DNA of 64,000 nt, taken from assembly GCF_003259255.1 (NCBI RefSeq), contig NZ_QGOL01000006.1, positions 124,001 through 188,000 on the forward strand. Direction: 5' to 3'. Origin of the DNA: Algoriphagus litoralis (lineage in GTDB: Bacteria > Bacteroidota > Bacteroidia > Cytophagales > Cyclobacteriaceae). Positions 53,332 to 60,969 of this stretch are shown piece by piece. The position numbers and the translations under genes are program-made. Below the pieces are notes generated by a model that saw only the letters and a program-made list of their open reading frames with translations, searched no databases and was not told the origin of the DNA. The number at the start of each line of letters is the position of its first letter. Position 1 is the first letter of the stretch.

Positions 53332-54573
53332 TTAATCTTCCAGAATATTTTTGCTCTGGGTCTCTGGCAATTCTTGGACGTCTTTCAGTTTCTTTTGGAT
53401 GACTCGCGTCCGCAATCCTACCAATTTATCCAGTTCGGAATTGGCCTCGTGGATCTTTCGTTGGGTTTTCTCCAAGAGATGTGCAAATGTGCCGAATTCA
53501 GTCTTTACCGCTCCAAGCACCTGCCAAACCTCCGAACTACGTTTTTGAATTGCCAAAGTCCTGAAGCCCATCTGAAGTGAATTTAGGATCGCTGATAAGG
53601 TTGTCGGCCCAGTGACGATCACTTTGAAATCCTGCTGAATCTGCTGGGCAAGTCCTGGTTCGCGAAGAATCTCGGCATAAAGGCTCTCCACTGGCAAAAA
53701 CAGAATCGCAAAATCCGTAGTGGCCGGAGGGTGGATGTACTTCCCCTGAATTTCTGCTGCCGACTTTTTGACAGCCTTGATCAATTCCTGACGACAGAAT
53801 TCGATCGCGGCTTTGTCAGCCATATCGTAGGCATCCACCAAGCGCAGATACGATTCCTGAGGAAATTTGGAATCCATCGGCAGCAGCACCGTTTCGTCTT
53901 GTCCAGGCATTTTCACTGCAAACTCCACCCGATCCCGTGTTCCATTCACCGCAGCATTCAAGATATACTGGTCCGGAGCAAGCATATTCTCCAAAAGCGC
54001 CTGAAGCTGGTATTCACCCAAGATCCCACGACTTTTCACATTGGTCAAAACCCGCTTGAGATCCCCTACTCCATTGGCAAGTGATTGCATTTCGCCCAAG
54101 CCTTTTTGCACTGCTTGAAGTTGATTACTGACCAATTCGAAAGACTGGCCGAGTCGTGTTTCCAGCGTTTTTTGAAGCTTCTCATCGACAGTTTCCCGGA
54201 TCTTTTCAAGTCTCGCTTCGGTGTTCTTGACCAACTCGTCCTGCCTTTGCGTCAGCTGAGCAAACTTCTCACGCTGCAGGGCATTCAGATCTTGCATTGT
54301 AGCTCTGACCACTTCACCAAACGCTCTAAGGGATTCATTTTGCTCTTTGGATCCTGCACGCTGGTTATCAAAAATCAGTCGAAACTGTTGAGTCAAGTTT
54401 TCGCCTGATTCCTTTCGGGCTTCGCCCAAAGCTTGGGCAAGTTCACGGCTCATTCTCGCAAGTTCTGATTGAAGAAAAATCCGCTCTTGATCATTTTTCC
54501 TCCGAAAAAAAATCAATCCCAATATGAAAAGCTGAACTGATAGGACAACAAAAAGAAGAATATTAATCGGCAT
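53332..54573 (-). CDS. rmuC: DNA recombination protein RmuC
   Basis: A 413-residue RmuC-family protein, which limits recombination between inverted repeats. It has an N-terminal membrane helix (INILLFVVLSVQLFILGLIFF), a long coiled coil (about 30-190) and a conserved nuclease-like core with SRGILGEYQLQALLENML, the Asp/Lys of LLPMDSKFPQESYLRL and FAILFLPVESLYAEIL. I use ATG 54573; eight extra codons upstream are open but would overlap the hydrolase gene more. It overlaps the end of the hydrolase gene by 11 bp on the same strand. Confidence 0.92.
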   Translation of the reverse strand: MPINILLFVVLSVQLFILGLIFFRRKNDQERIFLQSELARMSRELAQALGEARKESGENLTQQFRLIFDNQRAGSKEQNESLRAFGEVVRATMQDLNALQREKFAQLTQRQDELVKNTEARLEKIRETVDEKLQKTLETRLGQSFELVSNQLQAVQKGLGEMQSLANGVGDLKRVLTNVKSRGILGEYQLQALLENMLAPDQYILNAAVNGTRDRVEFAVKMPGQDETVLLPMDSKFPQESYLRLVDAYDMADKAAIEFCRQELIKAVKKSAAEIQGKYIHPPATTDFAILFLPVESLYAEILREPGLAQQIQQDFKVIVTGPTTLSAILNSLQMGFRTLAIQKRSSEVWQVLGAVKTEFGTFAHLLEKTQRKIHEANSELDKLVGLRTRVIQKKLKDVQELPETQSKNILED

Positions 54574-55579
54574 AGACGATTTGTTTAGGCGGCTCAAGGT
54601 AGTTTTTTCTTACCTCCACACCTAAAAAGGATAAGTATTCTGCGACAGATTCCGTCGGAATTTCTTCCATCGGCACATGTCCAGCCTCATCAAAGATGAT
54701 CAAATTTGAGCCAGGAATAGCTTTTTCAAAGGCATAGGCATTTGAAACAGGAATCCAAGAATCCTTACTTCCCCAGAGAATCAAAGTCGGCATCGTCAAG
54801 CGCTCAAAATCGACCGTGGATCTGCGTGGGATGCTTAACCGATCCAAAGTCGCCTTTCGATTACCTTCTCTGAGCATCAATTCAAAATAGCGATCAGTCG
54901 TTTCCGATTGAATCTTGGACTCGTCTCCGTAGACTTCTTTCATGTTCATGGCAAAAAGAAACTTGGGTGTACATTTCAGAAAAATCTTCGAAAAGATGGG
55001 ATTTTCGATCAGTTTGAACACCCAAGCACCACCTCCCCGCGAAGAAGATTGAGTCGAATCCAAGCTCCGGGTTTCAAGTCTCGGTGCTCCAGAGGCATCT
55101 ACGAGATTCAGGGAAAGCACTTGATCCGGCCGGGTGGACGCAACTTGCAGCGCCACAGCTCCTCCCATGGAATTCCCCGCCAGATGGAATTTTCGAAGAT
55201 TAAGTTTTTCTGCCAAAGCAAGGACTAACTCGCTGTAATCCTGAATCGTATAGCGCTTCAATTCATCCGGCCCGGTCAATCCATGTCCGGGGAAATCCAG
55301 CGAGATCGTTAGAAAATAGGGACTAAGTTCCTGCTGCCAACTGTCCCAAGTATGAAGTGAAGAAAAACTCCCATGCAGCAGGAAAATCGGGTCGCCTTCT
55401 CCCATAAACCTGACATGGACATTGATCCCGTTGACTTCCACGAAGTGGGATTGCGGCGTCTGATATTTATCGTTTATCTCCTCCGCTGGGATATCGCTGC
55501 GGTATAGCAACAGCAAAAAGAAGACAACTGTCAAAAGCAGACCTGCAAAGAGTTTTGCCATTCGCTTGATCCAAATCAT
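54563..55579 (-). CDS. Alpha/beta hydrolase
   Basis: A 338-residue alpha/beta hydrolase with an N-terminal membrane anchor (AKLFAGLLLTVVFFLLLLY). The core reads FLLHGSFSSLHTWDSW (oxyanion region), SLDFPGHGLTGPD, nucleophile elbow AGNSMGGAVALQV, acid in ILWGSKDSWIP and His in FDEAGHVPMEEIP. It resembles haloalkane dehalogenase/epoxide hydrolase-like esterases, but no substrate can be named. Its end overlaps rmuC and it is divergent from the Nramp gene. Confidence 0.87.
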   Translation of the reverse strand: MIWIKRMAKLFAGLLLTVVFFLLLLYRSDIPAEEINDKYQTPQSHFVEVNGINVHVRFMGEGDPIFLLHGSFSSLHTWDSWQQELSPYFLTISLDFPGHGLTGPDELKRYTIQDYSELVLALAEKLNLRKFHLAGNSMGGAVALQVASTRPDQVLSLNLVDASGAPRLETRSLDSTQSSSRGGGAWVFKLIENPIFSKIFLKCTPKFLFAMNMKEVYGDESKIQSETTDRYFELMLREGNRKATLDRLSIPRRSTVDFERLTMPTLILWGSKDSWIPVSNAYAFEKAIPGSNLIIFDEAGHVPMEEIPTESVAEYLSFLGVEVRKNYLEPPKQIVYAD

Positions 55580-55665
55580 AGCTTGAGTTTCAATTAATCA
55601 ATCTTCTAAACACTAAAACTTACAATAATTCTTTTCAATTCTCTATTTTCCGAAAAATTACCTCC

Positions 55666-56892
55666 TTGAACGTTAAGAATCCACTTCGAAATATAGGCCC
55701 AGGCCCGCTTATCGCTGCAGCATTTATCGGACCAGGGACAGTAACTGTTTGTACCCTCGCAGGGGCAAATTTCGGTTTCTCACTACTTTGGGCCTTGGTA
55801 CTTTCTATTGTTGCCACAGTCATTTTACAGGAAATTTCCGGGAGAATCGGCATTGTGACGGGTTCAGATTTAAGTTCTCTAGTAAGGAATCAAACGGGAA
55901 ATCGGGGCTTCAGGCTGTTTTCGATGATTTTGATCTTGGTGGCTGTAGTTCTGGGAAATGCTGCCTACGAATCCGGAAATATCTCTGGGGCTAACCTCGG
56001 CTTAGATTTCTATTGGACTGCGCCGACACTTGATTATTTAGGGCTTCAGCTTCAATCGGGAAACTTCATTTTGGGAATCATCGCCTTCCTATTACTCTGG
56101 TCAGGAAGTTACAAAGCCTTGGAGCGGGTTCTGATGGCTTTAGTGATTTTGATGTCGATTGCATTTTCGGTAACGGCAATTTTAACTAAACCGGATTTTT
56201 CGGCACTGCTGAGAGGATTTATCCCGACTTGGAACTCTGCCGAAATCCCGACTTTGGTAGCGCTTATCGGGACGACCGTAGTTCCTTACAATTTGTTTCT
56301 CTATGCCTCTTTGGTAAACAAACGATGGAAAAATGTAGCTGACCTTCCCCTGATGCGACGTGACATTGCGGTTTCCGTGATTTTGGGAGGGATAGTTTCG
56401 ATGGCAATTTTGATCGTCGGTGCTGCGAATACGAGTGAGGAAATCACCTCAGCCATCGATGTGTCCCGAGGACTGGAAGCGGTCTTCGGTCGCTTTGCAG
56501 GCTACATGATGGGGTTTGGATTACTGGCAGCGGGCCTGACTTCATCCTTGACAGCACCCTTAGCAGCCGGTTTTGTAGTCTGTGGAATTATGGGCTGGGA
56601 TCAGGAAATCAAGTCCAAACCGATGCGCATCAGCATGGGCATCATCGTCGGGTTGGGCTTACTTTTTTCATCCTTTGGAATCAAACCCGTCCAACTCATC
56701 ACTTTGGCACAGCTGGCCAATGGCATCCTTCTTCCGGTGATCAGCGGCTGGATTATTTGGATTGCTTCGCAAAGTTCGGTTTTAGGAAAATTCAAAAACT
56801 CATCAATCCGAACAGGAATCGCAGGTTTGATTTGGCTGATTACTTTGGTTTTGGGTTTGAAAAGTATCGGGACGGTTTTTGGTTGGTTTTAG
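55666..56892 (+). CDS. Divergent Nramp-family transporter
   Basis: A 408-residue membrane protein with about 11 helices and clear Nramp homology (NIGPGPLIAAAFIGPG, LQEISGRIGIVTGSDLSSL, GTTVVPYNLFLYASL). The metal-site motifs are changed: helix 1 has GPGT (22-25) where classical Mn/Fe Nramps have DPGN, and helix 6 has VPYN (206-209) where they have MPHN. The usual Asp, Asn and Met ligands and the helix-6 His are therefore all absent. The start is TTG 55666, since no ATG lies near the conserved N-terminus. It stands alone and divergent from the hydrolase. It is probably not a classical Mn2+ importer. Confidence 0.85.
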   Translation: MNVKNPLRNIGPGPLIAAAFIGPGTVTVCTLAGANFGFSLLWALVLSIVATVILQEISGRIGIVTGSDLSSLVRNQTGNRGFRLFSMILILVAVVLGNAAYESGNISGANLGLDFYWTAPTLDYLGLQLQSGNFILGIIAFLLLWSGSYKALERVLMALVILMSIAFSVTAILTKPDFSALLRGFIPTWNSAEIPTLVALIGTTVVPYNLFLYASLVNKRWKNVADLPLMRRDIAVSVILGGIVSMAILIVGAANTSEEITSAIDVSRGLEAVFGRFAGYMMGFGLLAAGLTSSLTAPLAAGFVVCGIMGWDQEIKSKPMRISMGIIVGLGLLFSSFGIKPVQLITLAQLANGILLPVISGWIIWIASQSSVLGKFKNSSIRTGIAGLIWLITLVLGLKSIGTVFGWF

Positions 56893-57027
56893 GGTTTTTG
56901 AACAACTAAGATGATTTAGAGAATTAAGATTTGAAATTTAAGGCCTCAACCTTTTCACACCCAAAGCGCTTAATTTCCTTAATGGTTCAAATCTATAAGT
57001 AAATTGATTTTCAGGAAAAACAGAAGC

Positions 57028-57930
57028 TTAAAGATCTCTTGTACTGAAGGTATCTCCTTGGCTCAAATCACCTGTTTCAAAGCCTTTTTTGAACCACTTC
57101 ATGCGCTGAGCGGAAGTGCCATGAGTAAATGAATCAGGCACCACCCGACCGGTAGCTTGCTTCTGTAGTCGATCATCTCCGATGGCATTGGCAGCGCCAA
57201 GCGCCTCTTCTAAGTCACCTGCTTCCATCATTCCTGATGAACGCTGACTGTGATGAGCCCATACTCCAGCCAAAAAATCCGCCTGAAGCTCCAGTCTGAC
57301 CGAGTTGAGATTGTATTCCTTTTCGCTCACTTTTCCTCGAAGACTATGCACTTGATCAGTGATTCCCATGATCTTTTGGATATGATGTCCCACTTCATGT
57401 GCGATCACATAGGCGTAAGCAAAATCGCCACCCGCACGGAGCTTGGTCTCCATCTCTTCAAAAAAGCTCAAATCAATGTAAAGTTTCTCATCGGCTGGAC
57501 AATAAAAAGGCCCCGTAGCACTGCTGGCTGAGCCACAAGCTGATGAAACCGAACCCGTAAAAAGTACCAGGGTGGGTTCGCGGTAGTTGTCCATGAGTTC
57601 ATTCCAGACTGTCTCTGTATCTCCTAGAATAGTCGCAGAAAAGGCCGCAAGCTCTTCCTCTTCAGCTGTGGGTGAATAAGTGGACTCTGAAGTCAACCCC
57701 TGTCCGCCGCCACCGCCAAGCAATCCTCCGAGCAAATTGAGCGGATTGTAACCCATGATCATCGAGCCTACAATGAATACCCCAGCGATGACCATCCCGG
57801 TTTTGGAAAACAGCAGCTTAACCAAAGGGCCTAGCAGAAAGGGATTGATTCCCCCTCCACCCATACCTGAGCCACCTTGTCCCCGTCTATCCTCGACATT
57901 GGAGCTTTGTCTTCTGCCTTGCCATTTCAT
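57028..57930 (-). CDS. YpfJ-family neutral zinc metallopeptidase
   Basis: A 300-residue protein of the YpfJ / neutral zinc metallopeptidase family. A Gly-rich N-terminus (residues 12-30) precedes one membrane helix (KTGMVIAGVFIVGSMIMGY), a second Gly-rich linker, and a peptidase domain with HEVGHH (His178, Glu179, His182 of HExxH) and the third-ligand region LQADFLAGVWAHHSQR. A FYCPADEKLYID strand and a GDDRLQKQATGRVVPDSFTHG block are typical. It is likely anchored in the inner membrane. A perfect 20-bp palindrome lies 12 bp upstream of its start. Physiological substrate unknown. Confidence 0.9.
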   Translation of the reverse strand: MKWQGRRQSSNVEDRRGQGGSGMGGGGINPFLLGPLVKLLFSKTGMVIAGVFIVGSMIMGYNPLNLLGGLLGGGGGQGLTSESTYSPTAEEEELAAFSATILGDTETVWNELMDNYREPTLVLFTGSVSSACGSASSATGPFYCPADEKLYIDLSFFEEMETKLRAGGDFAYAYVIAHEVGHHIQKIMGITDQVHSLRGKVSEKEYNLNSVRLELQADFLAGVWAHHSQRSSGMMEAGDLEEALGAANAIGDDRLQKQATGRVVPDSFTHGTSAQRMKWFKKGFETGDLSQGDTFSTRDL

Positions 57931-57941
57931 AAATAATAAAT

Positions 57942-57961
57942 TTTATTTTAGCTAAAATAAA
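57942..57961. promoter_or_regulatory. Perfect 20-bp AT-rich palindrome
   Basis: TTTATTTTAGCTAAAATAAA is a perfect inverted repeat with no spacer. It lies between the divergent zinc peptidase (start 57930) and the DUF1080 gene (start 58028), close to the peptidase start. It could be an operator; no regulator is nearby. Confidence 0.5.
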
Positions 57962-58027
57962 CCAATTTGGAGACTTCGAAATCAAATCGAATCTAAATCA
58001 CTAATAAAATTTACAAACCCAAAACCT

Positions 58028-58771
58028 ATGAATTTTAAACTGTTTGTATCTGCTCTTGCACTGCTTGTTGCAGTTTCGGCATCTGCCCAGGAAGCTCCCT
58101 ATCTGGGAACCAAAGCTCCCAAAGGAGCCAAAGTATACCTCGATGGCACTGCCAAGTCCTTGCACAAAAACTGGAAATATTGGGAAGGCCCGAGATTCTC
58201 TGCAGAAATGCCTATCAAATGGCCAGAAGTGACAGATCCAGTAGATGTAGGGAAAGCCATCAGTAGCAACGACCCCGCAGGTGCCGGTGGAAAATACGGT
58301 GCGGCCGATATTGTGACCAAGGATGAATTCCGGGATTTTGAAGCACATGTGGAATTTTTGATTCAGGACGAAGGCGGCAACAGTGGTGTCTATCTTCAAA
58401 ACCGCTACGAAATCCAAATCTTGGATGGAGACTACGGACTGCATGGTCTTGCGGCCGTGATCAATGAACACCTTCCTACTTCAGAAGAATACAATGGGGT
58501 GGGTAAATGGAATGCTTACGATATCAAATTTAGGGCAGCCCGATTTGAAAACGGTAAGTTGACCGAAAAAGCGCGGGTGACCGTCCATTTCAATGGCGTA
58601 AAAATCCACGATGATGTGGAAATCCAACAAGTGTGGGGAGGTCCTAACTCAGGTATTGACGGAGGAAATGATGGCGGCAAAGGAATTACCGATACTCCCG
58701 GAGGGCTCAAACTTCAGGCAGAGGGACACAATGTGTTGTATCGGAACATTTGGATAAAGAAGGTGAAGTGA
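58028..58771 (+). CDS. DUF1080 (3-keto-disaccharide hydrolase-type) secreted protein
   Basis: A 247-residue secreted protein with a signal peptide (MNFKLFVSALALLVAVSASAQ). The rest is one DUF1080/3-keto-disaccharide hydrolase domain, a concanavalin-like jelly roll: VYLDGTAKSLHKNW, TKDEFRDFEAHVEFLI, EGGNSGVYLQNRYEIQILD, WNAYDIKFRAARFENGKL and LQAEGHNVLYRNIWIKKV, all expected blocks in order. These domains bind or cleave sugars; enzymatic examples act on 3-keto-glucosides. No oxidoreductase partner is adjacent. A terminator follows. Confidence 0.85.
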   Translation: MNFKLFVSALALLVAVSASAQEAPYLGTKAPKGAKVYLDGTAKSLHKNWKYWEGPRFSAEMPIKWPEVTDPVDVGKAISSNDPAGAGGKYGAADIVTKDEFRDFEAHVEFLIQDEGGNSGVYLQNRYEIQILDGDYGLHGLAAVINEHLPTSEEYNGVGKWNAYDIKFRAARFENGKLTEKARVTVHFNGVKIHDDVEIQQVWGGPNSGIDGGNDGGKGITDTPGGLKLQAEGHNVLYRNIWIKKVK

Positions 58772-58804
58772 TGGGCTTGTAATTGCAAGATGAAATATGA
58801 GTAA

Positions 58805-58840
58805 ACTAAAAACCCGACATCAAATGGTGTCGGGTTTTTA
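58805..58840. terminator. Bidirectional intrinsic terminator
   Basis: An 11-bp stem (58811-58821 AACCCGACATC with 58826-58836 GGTGTCGGGTT, one T-G pair, loop AAAT) followed by TTTAGTTTTAT. It lies between the DUF1080 gene and the convergent HIT gene. Confidence 0.88.
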
Positions 58841-58852
58841 GTTTTATTGGAT

Positions 58853-59245
58853 TCAGAATCCTTTTCGAATCGTATCAGCGACTTCCGCCAGTTCCTCAGA
58901 AGTCAATTTCAACTTTGGTCTGGTGAAGTTGATATCATCCATTGTCTTCAAAGGAACCAAGTGAATATGAACGTGAGGCACTTCGAGACCAATTACAGCT
59001 ACTCCGATTCGGGTGCATTTGATTGTCTTGTCCATAACTTTGGCCACTTTTTGTGCAAAAAGATGAAGTCCAGCCAAATCGCTCGGCTCCATATTGAAGA
59101 TGTAATCCACTTCTTTTTTAGGAACGACCAACACATGACCTTTTACCAAAGGCATGATGTCTAAAAACGCAATGTACTGCTCGTCCTCGGCTATGATTTG
59201 GGCTGGGATTTCTCGATTGATGATTTTAGTGAAGATACTTGCCAT
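58853..59245 (-). CDS. HIT-family (HINT-like) nucleotide hydrolase
   Basis: A 130-residue HIT protein. The active-site triad HVHIHLVPL (His-x-His-x-His) lies at about residues 92-100, and upstream are the typical FTKIINREIPAQIIAEDEQYIAFLD and GHVLVVPKKEVDYIF. Such proteins hydrolyse nucleotide-phosphoramidates such as AMP-lysine in the cytoplasm. It follows greA on the same strand, behind an intrinsic terminator, so expression from the greA promoter would be partial. The length is standard. Confidence 0.93.
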   Translation of the reverse strand: MASIFTKIINREIPAQIIAEDEQYIAFLDIMPLVKGHVLVVPKKEVDYIFNMEPSDLAGLHLFAQKVAKVMDKTIKCTRIGVAVIGLEVPHVHIHLVPLKTMDDINFTRPKLKLTSEELAEVADTIRKGF

Positions 59246-59253
59246 GATTTTTC

Positions 59254-59281
59254 CAAAAAAAATCCCGGAACATGCCGGGAT
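59254..59281 (-). terminator. Intrinsic terminator after greA
   Basis: On the minus strand ATCCCGG-CATGTT-CCGGGAT (59281-59262) is followed by eight T. It lies between greA (stop at 59288) and the HIT gene (start 59245) and should limit read-through into the latter. Confidence 0.85.
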
Positions 59282-59287
59282 AGTTGA

Positions 59288-59761
59288 TTAATAAGTGATA
59301 TCTAAGATTTCAAATTTAAGCTCGCCAGCAGGTGCATTGATAGTGGCTATCTCTCCGATCGCTTTACCTACTAGTCCCCGGCCAAAAGGTGATGCCAATG
59401 AGATTTTACCGGCTTTCAAATCTGCTTCCTCTTCGGAAACCAACTTGTAGCTTACAGTCATGCCGTTCTTGGTGTTTTTGATTTTCACTGTAGACAGAAT
59501 ACCTACTTTGGAGGTATCCATCTGCGAATTATCCAACACTCTGGCATTGCCGACTACTGCTTCCAGCTTGGCTATTTTTAGTTCCAAAAGACCCTGCGCA
59601 TCTTTGGCAGCATCGTATTCAGCATTTTCACTTAGGTCACCTTTGTCCCTCGCTTCAGCGATTTGCTTGGCGATATCCTGACGACCTTTACCTTTTAATT
59701 CTTGAAGCTCGTCCTTCAATTTCTTAAGACCCTCTTCGGTATAATATTGTACTTTTGACAT
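59288..59761 (-). CDS. greA: Transcription elongation factor GreA
   Basis: A 157-residue GreA that enters the RNA polymerase secondary channel and stimulates transcript cleavage. The N-terminal coiled coil (YTEEGLKKLKDELQELKG, AKQIAEARDKGDLSENAEYD) holds the acidic tip DLSENAEYDAAKD; the C-terminal FKBP-like domain ends ASPFGRGLVGKAIGEIATI, then the last strands. ATG 59761 (MSKVQYY) gives the family length; the longer frame adds 15 residues. Its leader carries a promoter and an intrinsic terminator before the start codon (separate entries), suggesting attenuation. Confidence 0.96.
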   Translation of the reverse strand: MSKVQYYTEEGLKKLKDELQELKGKGRQDIAKQIAEARDKGDLSENAEYDAAKDAQGLLELKIAKLEAVVGNARVLDNSQMDTSKVGILSTVKIKNTKNGMTVSYKLVSEEEADLKAGKISLASPFGRGLVGKAIGEIATINAPAGELKFEILDITY

Positions 59762-59785
59762 ATTTTTTAGCTTTTCGAAAGGCAC

Positions 59786-59827
59786 AAAAAACAAAGTAAC
59801 GGTCACGTGGCGGAGACCGTTACTTTG
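59786..59827 (-). ncRNA. Terminator in the greA leader; predicted short leader RNA
   Basis: On the minus strand a perfect 13-bp stem (CAAAGTAACGGTC / GACCGTTACTTTG, 59827-59815 and 59804-59792, 10-base loop) is followed by TTTTTT (59791-59786), 24 bases before the greA ATG. A consensus promoter lies just upstream, with transcription expected to start near 59842. Most transcripts should end near 59786, giving an RNA of about 55-60 nt. This mirrors the terminated greA leader RNAs (GraL) of E. coli in arrangement, not in sequence. Confidence 0.7.
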
Positions 59828-59848
59828 TATTTACCTTTTATTTATATG

Positions 59849-59878
59849 CAAAGATAGGAAAGCTTTCTGACAAAGCAA
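59849..59878 (-). promoter_or_regulatory. greA promoter
   Basis: On the minus strand TTG (59878-59876), exactly 19 bases, then TATCTTTG (59856-59849): a full match to the Bacteroidota TTG-N19-TAnnTTTG promoter. Transcription should start about 5-8 bases downstream, just before the leader hairpin. Confidence 0.78.
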
Positions 59879-60032
59879 GTCTTAAAAAAATGTCCCTGCT
59901 TTTCAAAAAGCCCTATTTTCAGATTATTCTGCTCGTCTCAACCAGCTACAATACCAATCTCAAACTCGGCTCAACTGGATTGAACAAATGGTAAATCTGC
60001 CCTTTTTTAGAAGGACAGAAGCAGGTTAGTTT

Positions 60033-60965
60033 TCAGTCATTAAACGCCTTCTTTATTTTCTTCACCAGCACCCTATTTATCTTCTCATAGGACTCAAATG
60101 TCCAACCTGCGATGTGAGGAGAAAAGATGACATTTTCCCGTTGCGCTAGCTTTTCAAATTCCATTTTCTGTGCCGGGTTAAACTTTTGGAACTTCTCGTT
60201 TTCCAACACATCCAACACTGCACCTCTGAGAATTCCCTGATCCAGGGCGGCATTAAGTGTGGCAAAACTGATCACTTCTCCCCTGGCAGTATTGATGAGC
60301 CAAATCGGCTTAGCAAAAGAGGAAAGTTGTTCTAAAGTCAGAAAATCACGCGTCTCCGGAGTGAGCGGAACATGAACACTCAAGATGTCTGATTCGGACT
60401 TGAGTTTTTCCCAGATGACTTCCTGTACGAGATCGGATCCAAAGTCCATCTTGTACTTATCATAAGCCATGATCTTGACCCCAAAACCACTCAGTCGCTT
60501 GGAAAAAGCCCTACCCATATTGCCAAAACCCAAGATTCCGACTGTTTTACCCTTGAGTTCATGACCTCGGTTTCCCTCTCTGTCCCAGATCCCCTTTCGA
60601 ACCTCTGTGTCAGCTTTGATCACCTGATTGAAGAGCGCAAGCAATCCGCCTAGCGCATGCTCAGCAACTGCGTCTCGGTTGCCTTTAGCTGCGTGAAAAA
60701 GCTTCACTCCCCTTTCCACCATGTAATCCAAATCGATTTGATCCAAACCTGCTCCTGCTCTTCCGATAAACTTCAGGTTGACGGCCTTTTCCAGAAGCTC
60801 ACGATCCATGGGAGTTTTGGACCGAATGATCAGCCCATCAAATTCTGCCACAGCGTTCAAAATCTCCTCCCGGGTGATTTTTGGAAAATAGGCAACCTCA
60901 TGGCCCAGTTTGGCAAGCATCTCAATGATGCTGGGATGCATTTCATCAATAATTAAAATCTTCAT
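60033..60965 (-). CDS. D-2-hydroxyacid dehydrogenase (phosphoglycerate dehydrogenase-like)
   Basis: A 310-residue NAD-dependent dehydrogenase of the D-isomer 2-hydroxyacid family. The NAD loop GKTVGILGFGNMGRAFSKRL (about 135-155) is followed by an Asp in IMAYDKY. Catalytic residues: Arg in INTARGEV, Glu in LDVLENEKF, His in IFSPHIAGW. It lacks the C-terminal ACT domain of long SerA enzymes, so it is the short type. GAGLDQIDLDYMVERG and AEHALGGLLALF fit a phosphoglycerate dehydrogenase-like member. It is 4 bp downstream of mgtE in a leftward rsmA-mgtE-dehydrogenase run. Confidence 0.88.
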   Translation of the reverse strand: MKILIIDEMHPSIIEMLAKLGHEVAYFPKITREEILNAVAEFDGLIIRSKTPMDRELLEKAVNLKFIGRAGAGLDQIDLDYMVERGVKLFHAAKGNRDAVAEHALGGLLALFNQVIKADTEVRKGIWDREGNRGHELKGKTVGILGFGNMGRAFSKRLSGFGVKIMAYDKYKMDFGSDLVQEVIWEKLKSESDILSVHVPLTPETRDFLTLEQLSSFAKPIWLINTARGEVISFATLNAALDQGILRGAVLDVLENEKFQKFNPAQKMEFEKLAQRENVIFSPHIAGWTFESYEKINRVLVKKIKKAFND

Positions 60966-60969
60966 TTTA

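Noticed and set aside
60000..60030. Weak hairpin after the hydroxyacid dehydrogenase (CTGTCCTT / AAGGGCAG on the minus strand)
   Set aside because: It contains a T-G pair and is followed only by ATTTACC; too weak to list as a terminator.
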